Origin: Clostridia bacterium
GTDB taxonomy: Bacteria > Bacillota_A > Clostridia > Oscillospirales > CAG-272
DNA length: 13,230 nucleotides
Assembly: GCA_017445115.1 (NCBI GenBank)
Contig: JAFSUU010000043.1
Location: 1-13,230 of the forward strand
Direction: 5' to 3'
In this document: positions 12,222 through 13,230 of the stretch, piece by piece
Numbering within the stretch: the first letter of the stretch is position 1
How the letters are laid out: each line of letters starts with the position of its first letter
Notes under the pieces: model-generated
Seen by the model: only the letters and a program-made list of their open reading frames with translations
The model's database searches: none
Told to the model about the DNA's origin: nothing
Made by a program: the position numbers and the translations under genes

Positions 12222-13230
12222 TTATCTTTCAAATACTCTTTTCTTCTTGCCGATGAAGAGCGTCGCCGCAAGAGCGCACAGGGCGATGATCATAATCGCG
12301 ATCCAGAGACCCATGTGGCTGGTGTCGCCGGTCTGCGGAGAAGTAGCGCTTCCGCTGTTTGCCGCCTTTACCGTAAGGTCTGTGTTGACCTCGCCGTTAT
12401 CAAAGAGGACGGTTACGGTGTGCTCGCCGACGGAGAGTTTTTCCAGCGTTGCGGGCAGGAGCGTTACGATCGTGCTGCTCTTTGTGACAGTGTAATCAAC
12501 GTCTTTTGTAAGGAACTGACCGTCGAGTTTAACGCCTGTGAAGTGGTCAAAGCTGTTGTCCTCGCCAGAATCCTTAACGGTGATGACAACGCCGTCTTCG
12601 CCGCCCTTTGTCCACTCATCTTTGCCGTTTCCGGAAAGACCGGTTACTTCCTTAACGGTATAATTAGGATCAATCGTTACTTCGACATAAACGGGAGTCG
12701 AATCGTTGTGGTTTTCATCCGCCACTACCTTGTACCATACAAAGTAGGTGCCGGTGTTGGTGGCTGCCGGAACGTCTGTGCTCCAGCCGTCTTCGGGCGC
12801 GGTTTGGGCGTCCTTGCCGAGTGCATACTGCATCTCGCCACCGGCTACTTCGCCGGTAACAGTGACAAGCGCTTTTTCCATTCCGTCGCAGGTCAGCTTG
12901 TTTGCGGTAACGGTGGCAGGAACAGAATCGGCCTTTGCGATCGTGAACTCTGCCGTTGCTGTGCCTCCGTTGTAGTTCGTCGTTGCAGCAACAGTAGCCT
13001 TGACTGTGTAATTGCCCGCATTCGTCGGAACGGTAGCGCTGAAACTATCGCTGTCCTTCGTTGCGTATGTATAGGTCACCGCGCCGTTACCTGTATTACC
13101 TGAAACAGAAGGTGCATTTGCTTCCTGACCGTAGGTCCAGCCTTCGATTGAAACGGTCGGCGCAATGTCTGCCTTTGCTACCGTGAACTTCCAGCTTGAA
13201 TCATACAGAACAGCAGAAGTTGCATTGTAG
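12222..13230 (-). CDS. Cell-wall-anchored surface protein, C-terminal part (MBG/X2-like modules, sorting signal)
   Basis: The frame is open to the window edge, so the N-terminus is missing; 335 residues are visible, beginning at codon 13229-13227. About 17-100 resembles an MBG-type bacterial surface module (KADIAPTVSIEGWTYGQEAN, then T-N-A-G-N-Y-T-V-K-A-T-V, Y-N-G). About 101-190 looks like a related beta module (G-T-Y-F-V-W-Y-K-V). About 191-287 fits an X2-like domain (V-K-L-D-G-Q-F-L-T-K-D-V-D-Y-T-V, then L-S-V-G-E-H-T-V-T-V-L-F-D-N-G). The end is a sortase signal: SPQTGD at 297-302, a hydrophobic helix at about 307-327, then GKKKR. Sortase would link it to peptidoglycan. The leucine of classical LPxTG is replaced by Ser. 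An internal GTG at 13079 is not the start, because the repeat pattern continues upstream without a stop. Confidence 0.88.
   Translation of the reverse strand, partial: YNATSAVLYDSSWKFTVAKADIAPTVSIEGWTYGQEANAPSVSGNTGNGAVTYTYATKDSDSFSATVPTNAGNYTVKATVAATTNYNGGTATAEFTIAKADSVPATVTANKLTCDGMEKALVTVTGEVAGGEMQYALGKDAQTAPEDGWSTDVPAATNTGTYFVWYKVVADENHNDSTPVYVEVTIDPNYTVKEVTGLSGNGKDEWTKGGEDGVVITVKDSGEDNSFDHFTGVKLDGQFLTKDVDYTVTKSSTIVTLLPATLEKLSVGEHTVTVLFDNGEVNTDLTVKAANSGSATSPQTGDTSHMGLWIAIMIIALCALAATLFIGKKKRVFER

Noticed and set aside
12315..13103. 262-codon open frame on the plus strand
   Set aside because: Antisense to the surface-protein gene with its sorting signal and beta modules; no domain is seen in it.

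Overview
The window looks like a chromosomal segment from a gut or rumen Clostridia bacterium, probably Oscillospiraceae/Ruminococcus-like. The reasons are Gram-positive ribosome-binding sites (AGGAGG-type), several TTG starts, dockerin and cohesin modules, a cellobiose phosphorylase, a sortase-type surface protein with a PQTGD sorting signal, and the TnpV/DUF6809 pair typical of Firmicutes mobile elements. No rRNA, tRNA or CRISPR array was seen. The taxonomic call is inference.

Layout. (1) 21-1809, plus strand: an MscS-type mechanosensitive channel followed 19 bp later by a single-pass membrane protein with an extracellular-type Cys-containing tail, closed by a strong bidirectional terminator. 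(2) 1861-4290, minus: a full-length GH94 cellobiose phosphorylase with its own promoter. (3) 4469-5584, minus: a secreted protein made of a signal peptide, three CxxC repeats, a cohesin-like module and a type I dockerin, closed by a perfect 17-bp hairpin. (4) 5622-9507, minus: a tight operon hypB > 943-aa multi-cluster flavoprotein > hypA behind a clear sigma-A-type promoter, with the secreted dockerin gene only 37 bp downstream of hypA. (5) 9508-11511: an intergenic-rich region with a membrane diguanylate cyclase (minus) bracketed by two same-orientation copies of a ~140-bp repeat (about 92% identical), each followed by a long hairpin whose stem sequence differs but whose pairing is kept. (6) 11512-12149, plus: tnpV and a DUF6809 gene overlapping by ATGA, with no recombinase visible. 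(7) 12222 to the window edge, minus: the C-terminal 335 residues of a cell-wall-anchored surface protein with MBG/Ig-like and X2-like modules.

How it fits together. The cellobiose phosphorylase (intracellular, saves ATP by phosphorolysis) and the cohesin-dockerin protein (extracellular assembly) both point to a fibre-degrading lifestyle. HypA and HypB are nickel metallochaperones, yet no hydrogenase subunit and no hypCDEF are visible; instead they enclose a large GltD-like NAD(P)/FAD protein with several iron-sulphur sites. This operon and the paired repeats around the GGDEF gene are the two most interesting parts of the window.
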